From: Drosophila pseudoobscura
Taxonomy: Eukaryota > Arthropoda > Insecta > Diptera > Drosophilidae
DNA length: 64,000 nucleotides
Direction of reading: 5' to 3'
Assembly (NCBI RefSeq): GCF_009870125.1
Contig: NC_046683.1
Location: 38,517,869 to 38,581,868, forward strand
This document shows, one piece after another, positions 11,360 through 24,000 of the stretch; position 1 is the first letter of the stretch, and each line of letters opens with the position of its first letter. Both the position numbers and the translations under genes were made by a program. Under the pieces are notes generated by a model. It was not told the origin of the DNA and searched no databases. It saw nothing but the letters and a program-made list of their open reading frames with translations.

Positions 11360-12345
11360 ATGCTACGCCGAACAGCCTGTCTGAGACACCTCAATCGACG
11401 AACCGCCGTATACGGAAGCCGTACGGTACAGAGCTCCTTCGTCATGAGTAAATGCTGCTGCACCGCCACCACAACGATCACAACACCCGTTCTGAATTCA
11501 TCGCCCCCGCGCCACAACAGTGTACTGACCCTAAACGGCGGCAAGAGTATGGCAACCGGCCGTACTCCCGCGGCGCCGTCGCCCCACATCGCGGTCACTC
11601 CTGAGACTCGCGCGCGGATCGAACAGCGGCAGCAGACGGCCTTTGACTTCTTTGACGAGACCCTGCAGCTGTACGGGGTGGAGGAGCTGATCTTCTGCTT
11701 CAACGGCGGCAAGGACTGCACCGTGCTGCTGGATCTGCTGATGCGCTATTGCCGCCAGCAGGGAATTAGCAGTCGCGAAATTCCCATGCTGTACATCAAG
11801 TCGGATGACGCTTTTGCGGAAATCGACGAGTTTGTGGCCCGCTGCGTGGAGCACTACAACGTCCAGTTGATTGAGTACGAAGAGTCGTTAAAGGAGGCCC
11901 TCACCCACATGTCAGCGGACATGCCTCGTATCAAGGCCGTATTTGTAGGCAGCCGAAACACTGATCCATACTGCGAGCACCTGTCCCCCATGCAGGTTGG
12001 TCCCTCTCGTTCCATTCACCTGTTGTTTGCGTTGCTAAAACTCTTGCTCCCTTTCGACTGCAGCCCACGGACAATGGCTGGCCGCCGATGATGCGGCTGA
12101 ACCCGCTTCTGGAGTGGTCTTACCACGACGTCTGGCACTACATTCATATGAACTGCGTGGCGTACTGCCCGCTGTACAACAAGGGGTACACCTCCATTGG
12201 CTACAGGTCCAACACGGTGCCCAATCCGCATTTGAAACGCCTCGACTTGACCAGCCCCTGCAGCGGGGCGGAGGGTGACTATAGACCTGCATGGGAGCTG
12301 GCTGATCCCACTCAGGAGCGTGATGGGCGCCTGCAGAGGAAGTAG
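11360..12345 (+). CDS. Flad1: FAD synthase (FMN adenylyltransferase), two exons
   Basis: Exons 11360-11995 and 12064-12345 join in phase 0 (intron 68 bp), giving 305 residues from the first ATG. The PAPS-reductase-like adenylyltransferase domain begins near residue 75. It contains the pyrophosphate loop FNGGKDC (114-120), VGSRNTDPY (196-204), and after the junction PTDNGWPPMMRLNPLLEWSYHDVW and GYTSIGYRSNT. These match the C-terminal catalytic domain of human FLAD1, which makes FAD from FMN and ATP. The N-terminal molybdopterin-binding-like domain of human isoform 1 is absent. The first 28 residues (MLRRTACLRHLNRRTAVYGS...) are Arg-rich without acids, like a mitochondrial targeting peptide. 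Further in-frame ATGs at 11444 and 11549 could give cytosolic forms. The D. melanogaster counterpart is probably CG4407 (from memory). Confidence 0.92.
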
Positions 12346-12435
12346 GTGGTCTGCAGATGGACAGTACCGTTGAAAGTGCATCAGCGAGTCGGTGGTGTAG
12401 AGCATACCTGTATACCTTTTAAATTAGTTAGTCAC

Positions 12436-12466
<31 letters not shown>

Positions 12467-13065
12467 TGCGTATGGGTGTTTAGACGCATCGGCTTTTGAC
12501 GATCTACAAATATACATCAAGTTTTTTTTATACCCACTAATTGTAAATGTATGGTGTCAAAAGCTATAGTGTAGTGCTGTAAAGTGTCAGCGAAGGTGCC
12601 AACATCTTCATTAATTTCACAATATTTTGAGTCACTTCAATAGGCTCTTCGCGGTCAGAACGCGATCACTTGTTACTACATCAAGCAACAAGCATTTTAA
12701 TAAATTCTAACATAGTTAAATGTGTATTTAAAAAGAAAACATATATATCGATATATATGCATATCGGTTCAACGGTGCTGCCAACCTGCGCTAGACCCCA
12801 ACAGCTGTTTTTCAATCTGATTCCGCGTTCGTTTTTTGAACTTATTTTGGTTCCGCTTTTGTTGTTTATGTAACTTCAAAGATAGAAGAGGCGCAAAAAA
12901 ACGACCAAACCTTGCTGAAGGCGGGAACCACCAGCAGCAGAAGCAACAACACCTCAAGCATCGCCCACATATCGCCTCCGCAACCGCATATTCGACGACA
13001 GCGACCACAGTGTCGTCATCTGGGGGTAAACCGGAATAGTGATAGTCGAAAAAGTGGGAGCTGGG
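12346..13065. other. Flad1 3' UTR and Coq8 promoter/5' UTR
   Basis: This holds a perfect (AT)n microsatellite at about 12439-12466 and AT-rich sequence. A TATCGATA DRE-like motif inside an ATATAT run lies at 12746-12753. GC content rises from about 12890 into the Coq8 start. No other gene is seen. Confidence 0.5.
12746..12753. promoter_or_regulatory. DRE-like motif of the Coq8 promoter
   Basis: TATCGATA lies about 310 bp upstream of the Coq8 ATG. It is embedded in an (AT)n run, so chance occurrence is more likely than at the other sites. Confidence 0.4.
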
Positions 13066-15112
13066 ATGTCGCGGCGCTCCCAAGATCTCATCGGGGTGCT
13101 GCGGGGCCTGCAGCTGGTGGCGGAGGCGTGCAGCCGCGAGCACCTGGCGCTGTCGAAGCATCTGTGGAGCAATTCGAGCGTGCGCGAGCTACTGGCAGAG
13201 AACGTGAGTCAGACGAGACAGACCGTACGCCAAGCAGGGCAGCAGCCGGCCGACGAGCTCAAGAAAGTGCAACAGGTGCTGCTAGAGACGACCGAACGTA
13301 GCTACGTGGTGGTTAAGGGAATCTGCTCGCTGTTGGAAACCAAACTCTCGATGATGCCCCAACTGCCGGGCGTGGCCTCTGGTCGGAGCCAGGAGCGGCG
13401 GCCGCCGACAGCTGATCAAACGCCGACGAGCGCACAATCTGATCTCGATGCCGCCAACCTGGACATATCCTCCATCACCCTCGAGGAGTTCGAGGACATC
13501 CTCTCCAAGCGCAACAAAAACCGCCAGGTGAGCCTTCGGACGCCCACAACCCAGAGCAAGCAGGTGCCCCTCGCGCAAGTAGCAGGAGTATCGCCGACGG
13601 CCGAGGGTGTATTCGCCAGAGACACCCAGTACGTGGACAACGTGCTGCGCTTTGTAGCGAGTCCCTCGCCCGTACCCCCCGAAACAGCATCCCGGACCGG
13701 GGGAAGCATTGATGTGCCCGAACTGAGCAAGGTGGCCAAGCAGCGGCGAGTGCCGGCCTCGCGCTTGGGAAGGATGGCCTCTTTTGGTGGTCTCTTTGCC
13801 GGCCTGGGCATTGGCACCCTCAACGAGCTGACCAAGGGCGCCCTAGGCATGGGCGGCTCTAAAACGATGCGAGAGGCCTTACTCAGTCCGGCGAATGCTG
13901 AGCGCATCGTAGACACTCTGTGCAAGGTGCGTGGAGCGGCATTAAAGATCGGCCAGATCCTGAGCATCCAGGACTCGAGCGTGGTGTCGCCGCAGCTGGC
14001 CAAGGCTTTTGAGCGTGTGCGCCAGGCGGCCGACTACATGCCCGACTGGCAGGTGGAGCGCGTGATGAACACGCAGCTGGGGCCCGGCTGGCGCCAGCGG
14101 CTGAGGAGCTTCGAAGACAAACCATTCGCGGCAGCCTCCATCGGACAGGTGCATCGCGCCACGCTGAACGATGGGATGCAGGTGGCCATCAAGATCCAGT
14201 ACCCGGGCGTTGCGCAGAGTATCGAGAGCGACATCGACAATCTGGTGGGCATGCTTAAGGTGTGGGACGTCTTTCCGCAAGGCTTCTTCATCGACAATGT
14301 GGTGCGCGTGGCAAAACGGGAGCTGCAGTGGGAGGTCGACTATGATCGCGAGGCGGAGTATACGGAGAAGTTCCGCCAGATGATCGCCCCCTATCCGGAG
14401 TACTATGTGCCCCGGGTAGTGCGCGATCTGACCACATCCAGTGTCCTTACCACCGAACTGATACCCGGCGTGCCCCTCGACAAGTGCTTCGATCTGAGGT
14501 GAGTGCCGAGTGCTTCCTTCTGAAGAACATCCCCTCTAATCCTTGCGATTCCTTCACAGCTACGAGCATCGTGCCCACATTGCTGCCTCCGTGCTGAAGC
14601 TGTGCCTGCGCGAGCTCTTCGAAATCGAGTGCATGCAAACGGACCCGAACTGGTCGAACTTCTTGTACGACGCACCCAGTCGGCGGCTGATGCTCATTGA
14701 TTTTGGATCGACGCGCTTTTACAAGCACGACTTCATCCGGAACTACCGTCAGGTGATCATCAGTGCCGCACAGAACAACCGCCAGGGCGTCCTCGAGATG
14801 TCACGTGAGATGGGCTTCCTCACCGGCTATGAGACGAAACAGATGGAACAGGCCCACGTCGATGCTGTGATGATACTCGGCGAGATCTTTCGCTACGACG
14901 GCGACTTTGACTTTGGCAAGCAGAACACCACCGAGCGGCTGGCCGCCCTTGTGCCCACCATGGTTGCCCATCGGCTCTGTCCGCCGCCCGAGGAGATCTA
15001 CTCCATTCACCGGAAGCTCTCGGGCATCTTCCTCCTCTGCGCCCGCCTCAATGTCCGCATGAACTGTCTACCCTTCTACCGGGAGATCATTCTCGGGAAA
15101 TTCAAGGACTAA
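13066..15112 (+). CDS. Coq8: Coq8 (ADCK3/4-type atypical kinase of coenzyme Q biosynthesis), two exons
   Basis: Exons 13066-14498 and 14560-15112 (intron 61 bp) give 661 residues. The ATG at 13066 is the first in frame. The divergent N-terminal third (about 1-210) is followed by a hydrophobic, Gly-rich segment (FGGLFAGLGIGTLNELTKG). The UbiB/ADCK domain carries the diagnostic KIGQ motif (294-297), the Ala-rich loop AAASIGQ (355-361) in place of a P-loop, the VAIK lysine (376), DPNWSN (506-511) and the DFG metal-binding motif (525-527). Coq8 supports assembly of the ubiquinone biosynthesis complex on the matrix face of the inner mitochondrial membrane. All key residues are present, so the protein should be functional. 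The D. melanogaster counterpart is probably CG32649 (from memory). Confidence 0.95.
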
Positions 15113-17108
15113 GCGTGGCTACGTCACATAAGTTCGGTATTCCGTTTTTGGTTTTCGTTAATTGTTTTATTTCCAGTACTAACTGCTCATAATCCCAATA
15201 TATAGACTTTGCTTATCTCAATTCGACAAGTGTTTTGTAATTCTTGGGTGCATGTGGATTTCCTATACAAAGAGATTTCTTATCTCTATCTCATCCTGCA
15301 TCAGCAAAAAACATAACAATGAAAATGTCAAAATTCGAAAGCGATATCTGGTTCAAGTGTGAACCAAAAGAGGTTTGAGTAGATTCCTTAAATCTCTCTT
15401 CAAATCACTGACAGTCAACGGTGACATAAGAGATATAAGAGATATTTTTTAAGGAAAGGAAAAATTATCTTTGCAAAAGTCGAAATTCGTTCTATGTTAA
15501 TATACAAAATTCATCGCAAAGGAATGTAGCATTTTTAAGACCAATATAACTTTATATATGTACATATGTTTTTTTTTTAAATATCATCCCTATCCCTGTG
15601 AATGTTTATGTAAAAGCTATTAAAATCTCAGTTTTTCGAGAATTTAAAATAAACCCATTGTTTTCTCCACTTTAGTGGTTTGGTTGCCATCAAATATTTA
15701 TTTTTTAATTGATTGCTGTATAGCTTTGGTATTGATACAACAAATAAGAGGAGTTTTCTTCAATTAGTTTTGAAGTATCGATTGCAGCTCGAACGAAATA
15801 CGATTTGAAGAAAGAAATTTTTAAATTGAAAATCTGTTTTTTATTGAAGAATGATAAAACAGATTGAAAACAGCTTTTCTTTGATCAATTCTGTACGTAC
15901 CTACGAAACTCAAGCGATCTTCAGCCAAAGACAAAGGCCAAACGATTAGAGGTAAAATCTTTATATACTCTTGCAAATCCATCAAATTTATATATAGTTT
16001 AATTAAAATATGGTGAAATATAAATGTAATGTATGTACATATATAACACATATTGTCGACATTTAGTTCGGATGGGATCTTATATTTATAGTTAATGGAG
16101 TCGGATATTACTTTATCAGCTTTTTGAATATTCCATAACAGACGTAATACTTAAAGAAAGGGTTTTAAAAATCGAGCAGTACGTGTAGAAACAGGCTGTG
16201 TATAGCAGAATAAAGGCCCCCGATCAAAATCGATATGAATATTTACGAGAACACAAACTATCAGCTTATAATATTTTCAAAAATATATATATAGTACTGC
16301 AAAGCTACATATGGACATATCAATATATCAATATTCAACATCGGAGCAACGCAAAATTGAGTATTATACTCTCCTATCTCTCTTCTTTGCTTGATCGAGA
16401 GAGCGAATCAAGGTATGTGAACTAGGTAAGGTGATGTTCGTATTATGCATTGTAATGTAGCTGGGCATTTGTCCTCGTTGTCCACACCTTTTTTTTACTT
16501 TTTTTAAAATTTCTAGTCAGCAATATGTAGTTACCGTGTAGTTACCATGTACAACAAATTTATTTTGTGGTCATTTTTGTTGACTTTTTTAGTTTAAAGT
16601 ATATTTTATTAACAATCCTATTGAAGGGAGAACTTAGCCAATCTTATAGAAAATTTATTAATTTGTCGGATAAGCAAAACTAAAATAATTTACTAAAATC
16701 AGAGCACAGGTTGATTTAATTTAAAAAACAAAGTAAAAATTCAGGAAAATGAATTCCACAGAATCTACATTCATATTGTTAATTCCGCCAAAAAAATCAA
16801 AAAATATACACATACTATGTGTACATATGTACATATAGTATGTATATCAATATTGGATAGATCAATATGTACATATATTAACATCCCCTTAACGTAGGCC
16901 GAAGCAGCGATCGGGCGTTCGTTGGTGGGTGTTATGGGTGGTTGGTGGTATTGAAATGTTCAATCTTTCTCGGGCCGCGGACAACGAAACAACAGGTTTC
17001 AGCTGTTGGCGGTTGGCGCGCGTTTTTAACCGCATTCAGAATAGTAGTTCCGTTATATCTGTATTGATCCAACAAAATATCATCTAAAAATATATCTATC
17101 TACATATA
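15113..17108. other. AT-rich intergenic DNA right of Coq8
   Basis: No coding segment or mobile element is recognised. There are several ACATATGTACATA-type palindromic simple sequences (about 16800-16880). A more GC-rich patch from about 16890 to 17040 precedes the putative first exon described next. Confidence 0.45.
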
Positions 17109-17116
17109 TATCGATA
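17109..17116. promoter_or_regulatory. DRE-like motif TATCGATA upstream of the putative 17.2 kb first exon
   Basis: A perfect TATCGATA lies in AT-rich sequence about 100 bp upstream of a TATATAA at about 17222-17228 and of a likely 5' UTR. Confidence 0.35.
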
Positions 17117-17229
17117 TATCAGTACATATTAAAAAATCTCTACGGTACAGTAAAAGATTCTAAAAATTTTCGTCGGGTGCATTCGATTTGATTCGAGAAT
17201 TTATCTATTCCGTATCGTATTCTATATAA

Positions 17230-17748
17230 CAGTATTACACCACAGTGGGGAGCAGCAGCAGCGGTAGTAGTAGAGCAGTACAAAAAAAACTCATGTTTGT
17301 GGAATTTAATTGAAATTTCTCCAACTCAGAATTTCTTTGCAAGCACCTGTTGCTACGTGCATTTCTCAAGCGTTTTCTGTGCGTCTTTTGTGCGTTTTGG
17401 CTGGATCCTGCGCGGCTTCTGAGCAGGCTAACGAGCGTTTTCTGTGCGTTTATTACTGTGGGGGATTCGCGCGCGGGCAATTCTACATCGACGCGACTGC
17501 ATCAAGCGGATGTCTGCATCTTTGCTTGGATCTAATGCATTTTTGTTTAATTTTGTTTTTTTTTTTATTTTCGTGAGAGTGCAGAGTGCAACAACAAATA
17601 CCAACCAACAACAAAATAAAGTGAGTGGTTGAGAGTTCATTTTTAATAAAAGTTAATTTAAACAACAAAAGCAGCTACAAGAAAATCAAAGCAGTGGAAG
17701 AGGAAAAGCAGAGGATATTTAGATATCATCTATGATAATTGACGAAAA
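17230..17748 (+). other. Putative 5' noncoding first exon of a long-intron gene
   Basis: The segment looks like a Drosophila 5' UTR: GC-mixed at first, then A-rich with CAACAACAAAAT-type runs. It has two consensus donor sites, AAA|GTGAGT ending at about 17620 and AAAA|GTAAGT ending at 17748. The second would follow a short frame, MIIDEK, from the ATG at 17732. The left edge is approximate. No coding exon on the plus strand is securely seen downstream, so the identity of the gene is unknown. Confidence 0.35.
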
Positions 17749-20700
17749 GTAAGTATGAAACTGAGTTGCATTTTCATGAATGGTGAGCTGTTATTTCTGC
17801 GATGCGATATTAAAAATATTCAAAATGATCATCTGAGCAGTAGCCCCAAAATGACTATTAGTGAGTCATTAAAGGAAAAGAAGAAGTAAAAGAGAGAGAG
17901 AGAGAGTATCAGATGTAGAACCTGCAGTGGAATCTGAGGAATTGTTTTTACTTATACTAATCCTTAAATCAAGTAAAGAATCAAATGAAAAGACAACGTT
18001 ATTATCAAAGGAAGCAGTAAAATCAGTAGATCAGAATTATCATTAAAATCAAATTTTTTTTTACATTTTATTGTTAGAAGAGAATCCGAAGTAGTGTATA
18101 TCATCTTTCAGGGCCCAGAGTCCTTTTCGGAATATATTCACCTCGAAGGGAAATAGCTGATTCCACATTATATTGCTGCACAATCTTGCAGAACGTTCTT
18201 CCTTCAATTCACAGAACCCATCAGGGTTCAGTTCCCTGTAAGCCTGCGAATATCTTGATATTTATTCAGCTCGAATGATTGTGTTTTTTGTATGTTTTTT
18301 CGAAAATCAGCTAAGAAATAAACAAGCAGTGGAATAGTTTTTCGCTTTTCAATGAAAGAGTGAGACAATAAATGATCTGCCAACTCTGCAGCACTTATAA
18401 TCCCAGAAATCACTATACATACATATACATACATATGTACATATGTAGGTCGGAACACTCAAGAATGGATAACCATATATGAGAGGAAACGATAGGAAAA
18501 CATTTCCTTGCTGAGAACTGACTTGTATCTAAAAGATTTTATAGAAACCCGACAAAAAATTTGATTGAAATGAGATGACTATATCATATACATAGTAGCT
18601 GTTATGGGAACAAACCGAATGGTATTTGTTGAAATGTTTTTGTTTTTTGTTCTGCTTTTGATATTCGTTTTTTACGTGTACTATCGGAGCACGTTGGAAA
18701 AGTCTTAATAATACTACAACAATATACTGTATGCACGAGTATGCATGAGTATGAATAAAACTGTTCCAAATTCATATGTATAAATCGTACCGATACAGAT
18801 ACAGATACAGATACTTTACATATACATACATACGTTGAGAAATGCCTCAGACGCTGCCACACTGTCGCCGCTGCCAGCTGGTGCCACTGCCTCTCCGTGT
18901 CGCCCCGTGCCCCTTCAGTCGCAGTCGCAGTCGCAGTCGCAGTTGAAGAAACCTTTTGATAATCATATCACGGAGTCCTACTGATAATTCGCATTGTATT
19001 TGCTCGCTCTCTTTCTCTCTCTCTCGCCGAAACGCTGCTTTATCAGCGCACGCCAAACGCCACACGCTCTCTTCTGTTCCGTCGCGCACTCTCTTTAGAC
19101 TCTTTGGACAGCTCTTTTTGAACTCAAAAGTGTGCGATCATTGGCTCTTTCTGAACAAAATATGAATAATAATTGTTTATTAAATTAAGCATACAGTGGA
19201 ACCTCTCATCCGACTGTCTTTCGTTCAGTTTTCCAAAGGTTTTAATTATTTTAAGACCTAGGAGAAAGTACAGTAATCAGTACTATGTGTAACAATTATT
19301 CTCTATATGTACACATCCATGTGCTTTAGTATCTCTAAAGAATCCCCATCCACTCCTCTGCACATTCCGTCGATGATGAAGAAAAATGAAATGAAAATTA
19401 CTAATTACTAAACGACTAGGGAATACCCATTCGGCGGGCATTTAAATCTACAGAAAGAAGATGATTTTTCTGCCAATCAAAGACATATAGCCGGAAAACA
19501 AAGCCATGGGTTTTGTTTTATTTTGGATCTGTAATCCTGTCGAGAAGCATCTACCCTGTAATCTGTACGAAACAGTGGGTACAAAAATGATTCGAAACTA
19601 TTGTGTAATTTACATTAACGAGCGGATGTTGTTGGCTTCTACTATATAATGAACCAATTACCCAGTTTGTCTCTTGATTCGATTGCTCTGCAGGCAACGG
19701 CAACGGCAACGGCAACATCAACGGCAATGGCAACGAGTACCAGTAGCACTGTCCACTGTCGCAGAAGCAGTCGCAGATACATCCATCCATCTTTGTATGT
19801 AGATACGTTTGTATCTGCTGTTGAACGAGATTTTGCTTGTTTTTTGTTGTTGTTGCTGCTGCTGCTGCGGCCACTGTGATTGTTGCTCTTCCGATTCCAA
19901 ATTCCACTTCCAATTCCATTTCATTCATGCTGAAAGACACCCACTTGTATGATTATGAGGCACTGTGGCACTGCACAGATGTGCCTCTCGCCATAAGATA
20001 CACAAGCACACAGATGCATACATACATATTTGGCCATCATCAAGTGCCACTTCCGCCTCTGCCGGTTGGTCGTTCGGTCACCCACGTGCCAAACGTTTTA
20101 AATATTTCACATTTTGTATGCCCCTCTCTGAAAGAGAAATAAAAGATAGATTTCTCAGCCAGAAACTATGCAAATTGTCATCACATTATCACAAACAGTA
20201 CTAGTAAGTATTTATCGATAAGGATAAGTAATGATCGAAAAGCATCGCTAAACTAAATTAAAATTGAACAAACTGGATGGCAATCGTTGGCTGGATATCC
20301 AAAACATACAGCAAAGGCAAAGAGTGCTCAGAGACTGTATCATTTATGTACAGATCATCAAAAGATGTCATTACTAAACATGAAGAAACCAAGGGCTTTG
20401 CTATTATCTGGAAGGCTTTTTCAGCAAAATGGAAAGAGGGATTTGTGTACAGTTCATCATTAAAATCGATCGATAAAGTTTCTATGAATTTCCACACATC
20501 AATGAAAGGCTCCAGTTCCATCCACAAATCGATTTGCTATGTTTCTAAAAATTGGGCAGGCCCTTAAAAACTTTTCCACTCCGTCCAAACTGCTGACCTA
20601 TGGGAATAATAATTGGAGCATCGACAAATGAAATGTTCACTTCAGGCGCCCGGCCCAACCCAATTCTTTGTTTATTCTCGTTTTCAAGTCGATTCGGAAA

Positions 20701-22730
20701 TACTACTCGTAAATCCTTCATCGATTATTTGTGGCGTTGATATCTGTAATTTGAGGATCTCTTGGGGACTCATATCACTGTCTTTTGGGTGGTCAATTTT
20801 CAATTGAAATCTCGCCCTCTGGCACACTCTTTTTGCAGCGAGGTTGCGATTTTAGCTTATGATTGAAACAACTATCACAGTAATTTTCTTTTTCTTGAGG
20901 CAGTCTTGGTTTTCTTCTGCGTATTCATGGCGCTGCTACCATCTATCCATGCATCAGGCGAGCATCAGGCAGGCAGTCCACTGCGATCTACTTTGTTGTC
21001 GATCTTTGTAATTTTTTTTTTTAATTACGCTTACCAAACGCCTTGGACTTGGCATGTAAATTGTTGATAAATTATGTTTTTAATAGCCACTTGATGCCGT
21101 TGTAGCTGTTTGTAGTTGTTGTTGCGGTCGGATAACTGGCGGCAGAGATACGAAAACAAATATATACTATCTATCTGAATGACAAAATGAATACGCGTCG
21201 GATACCTCATAAAACGGGAGAACGGGTTGCTTTAAAGTTTTATTGAAATGCTGGACCTTCGCTCTTCGATTGATATTTATTGATGAATAGATTCACAGAA
21301 TCCTATATATGGAATACAATCTTAACGTTTTATTAAAGAGTACATGAATAACGGACTTTAAAACCATACAACTCTTTTGGGTTAGAGATTGAGATTTGGG
21401 TTTGATTCATAAAAAATCATTGATTTATTGATTATTATTGTAGATTCTTTGCTGACATGATGATTGATTGCCTTATTGTTTTTTAGATCGTATGCCTGTG
21501 AGTTAATTGTTCTTAAAGATTTGATGTGTGAACTAATAGAATCATATTTAAGTCAGGGACTAATAGGTTCCGATGGACATTCAAAGGTGCTTCAATCAAT
21601 AAAAAGAAGAACAAGCTCTTAAAACTCGAATCAATGGCTACGAAAATGGAATCCCATTCTAGGTTTTTGTACGTCGATGAACCCTGGAACATGAGGCACC
21701 TCCCAAAATCCCTTAAACCATTAGAAAGCTCTTCGATAGATAGACAGGGCTTTTCCACCTTGATAATTTGATACCCTTACCCCCACACATTCTTCTACCT
21801 TTACCTGTGTATGTACTTTATATATATATACATACATATATACATATTTGCCAATGTGTGCTGATAAATGGTAAATAAAAATGCATGTTCTGTTTGTATT
21901 TGCCCGAACAAAGCAAAAGCAAAGGGAAACAAACAAAAGAAAAGGCAATAAGCAACAGCTAAAAACTAAAAACCAACAAAAGAGTACTTTTCTTAAAAAT
22001 ATTACTTAGTAATAAGTACTAATAACGATATATATTTGTGTTTTATTTTGTGGATCCAACCGATTCGTTGAGTTTTCGCTTTCGTAGATACCTTTCCCTT
22101 CAATATTTGTTTTGTTTTGTTTTTTTTTTTTTGCTTTTTCTTATTATTTTTTGTAAATTTCAAAAGCTGTACGCCCATAAAACAGTGGAAACACTCAAGT
22201 TTTTAATCTTTTTTGAAGTATTATTCGGAATACTACGAGTACTAGTATGCTTAAAAATTGGCCGGAGATATTTCCTGGATGAAAGAGAAGGAGCTATGGA
22301 ACCAAAAGATTGCCGATTAAATTAGGATATCTTAGAGGGTTGATTGATTTCTGGAAACCAGATAATGTGTCTCATATTCCTCTTAATTAAATAAAAAAAT
22401 TTGTTATTTTTCAAACGATCGTTGTTTTGATGTTATGGTTTCCTTATTAGATGCAAATTCAGGTTACCATTTTTAAAACGATCTAAAGAAATGTTTCTAG
22501 CTAAAAGACGGCTTTCAAAGCGAACATGAGATGTTCTTAAAGCTTTTATTTTTATTCGATGGGAACAGATTATAATAATCCTTTTTTTTTAAGATTCAGA
22601 TACAACTTTTGGATAAGCACTCATTGTTCAAGAATATGTATTTCGTTGGTTGCAGCGAAACGATCTTTGAAAATGAAAATCCTCCTAGGAATCCGAATCC
22701 GAAAATCGAAAACCTGATTGCTACTCGTAC
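17749..22730. other. Gene-poor region, probable long intron
   Basis: No supported gene. Simple repeats include (CAGATA)n at about 18795-18815, (AGTCGC)n at 18916-18945, and (GGCAAC)n at 19693-19735, next to a GCTGCTG-rich patch around 19845-19870. Open frames at 20258-20567 exist on both strands but match no family I know. Pyrimidine-rich TCTCTCTC runs lie near 19003-19025. Confidence 0.4.
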
Positions 22731-23490
22731 TCTCTCGTACTATAATTGACTGGCATTAACCTGTGTGTGCACAGATGCACATATGTGGCTGGCAGTATGC
22801 AGTCCACATACCATGGACTGGTCTGGTCCTCCTCTTCGCTCCAAGGAGAGGGAACGTGAACTTGAGCGCATTGCGATGCGCTCATATATTCGAGCGAAAA
22901 TGGGAGAAACTCGTTTTTGCATTGCAGAGCTCCGGAGGCTCTCCGGCTCGGACTCTTGCTCGGACTCTGGCTCTCGAAATGGAGACGGAGCTGAAAGGTT
23001 TGCGCATTCTTGGTTGGTCCGGCGTCATCGATGATTATGATGATGATGACGCTGCATGGCATAAGCCAGGCTCGTCTCGATGATGATCAAGAAATTGCCT
23101 TGGAATAACGCAATGCCTGAAGCTGTTGTGCCGGTTGTGTGTGATGTTGCTGTTTCTGATATCACCTCACACAGTCACAGCCCCAGTCGGTTGTTGTCTC
23201 TGGGTTCCGTTCTACAGACGACCTTAAGCGGGGCAGGCGGTAAGCAGGCGGAAGGCAGGGAGACCGAACCGGGCATCGGCCAAGTTGGGGGACTGGAGCA
23301 AACCACTTTTTATTTTGTTTTTCAGCAGCTCAATATTGTGGTGTGGAAGTGGACTTGGATGTGGATGTGGACCTGTTGCCGCATAGTTTTCGGTTGCTAT
23401 ACGTACATATGTATATTTATTTTCCTTTTGCCCCCACACACACGAGTTTTACAACCGGTTCGTCGGTCTGTTGCTATTTTTGTGTGAGCT
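22731..23490 (+). other. GC-rich island with overlapping open frames
   Basis: This island stands out from its AT-rich surroundings. It holds an 89-codon open frame at 22765-23034 with charged, Ser-rich composition (for example KERERELERIAMRSYIRAK) and a 135-codon frame starting at the ATG at 23080. I recognise no domain. It may be an exon, an enhancer or an alternative promoter. Confidence 0.25.
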
Positions 23491-23895
23491 CTGCATGCTG
23501 CCGCTAAAGTGTCTCTCTGTCTCTCTCTCTCTCTTTCTAGTGCAGTAGGAGCAGCAGCAGGCAGCCTTCTCTCCGGTTGAAACACAGTTTATATAAAATG
23601 AAAATGAATTAATTTGTACACACAGCCCAAGCACACAGTCTCAAATATTTGTCATGAATTTCTGGAATTCTGGATGGGATGGAAATGGAATTGTAGCAGT
23701 GGTTTGTGTGGTGGTGTGCGGCGGCTGTGACTCTTGTGATTACCGCCTTCGGTCGGCCTCCGTATCCGTATCAGTACTACGTAATGAAAAATAACACAGA
23801 GACACACACATACAGCAACACAATAAGAATCCAAGAAAATCGTACAATATTGATAAGCCCTCAAAACAGCTACGATTCCAATGTAGTATAATCTA

Positions 23896-23939
23896 AGAGA
23901 GACAGATAGAGCGAGAGAGAGAGAGAGAGCGGGAGCGAA

Positions 23940-23970
<31 letters not shown>

Positions 23971-24000
23971 CATTGAGAGGGAGGGGGAGTGGGAGAGGAC
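23896..24000 (+). repeat. GA-rich microsatellite, (GAGA)n with a poly-G run
   Basis: More than 60 bp of almost uninterrupted GA dinucleotides (about 23911-23960) is followed by ten G residues and GAGGGAGG sequence. In Drosophila such tracts bind GAGA factor and CLAMP. On the X they resemble the core of MSL recognition elements. Confidence 0.85.

Noticed and set aside
13416-14003. 195-codon minus-strand ORF
   Set aside because: Antisense shadow of Coq8, whose sense frame carries all family motifs.
20258-20567. Open frames of about 90 codons on both strands
   Set aside because: Neither shows a domain or a good start context, and both strands are open at once, which suggests a low stop density by chance.
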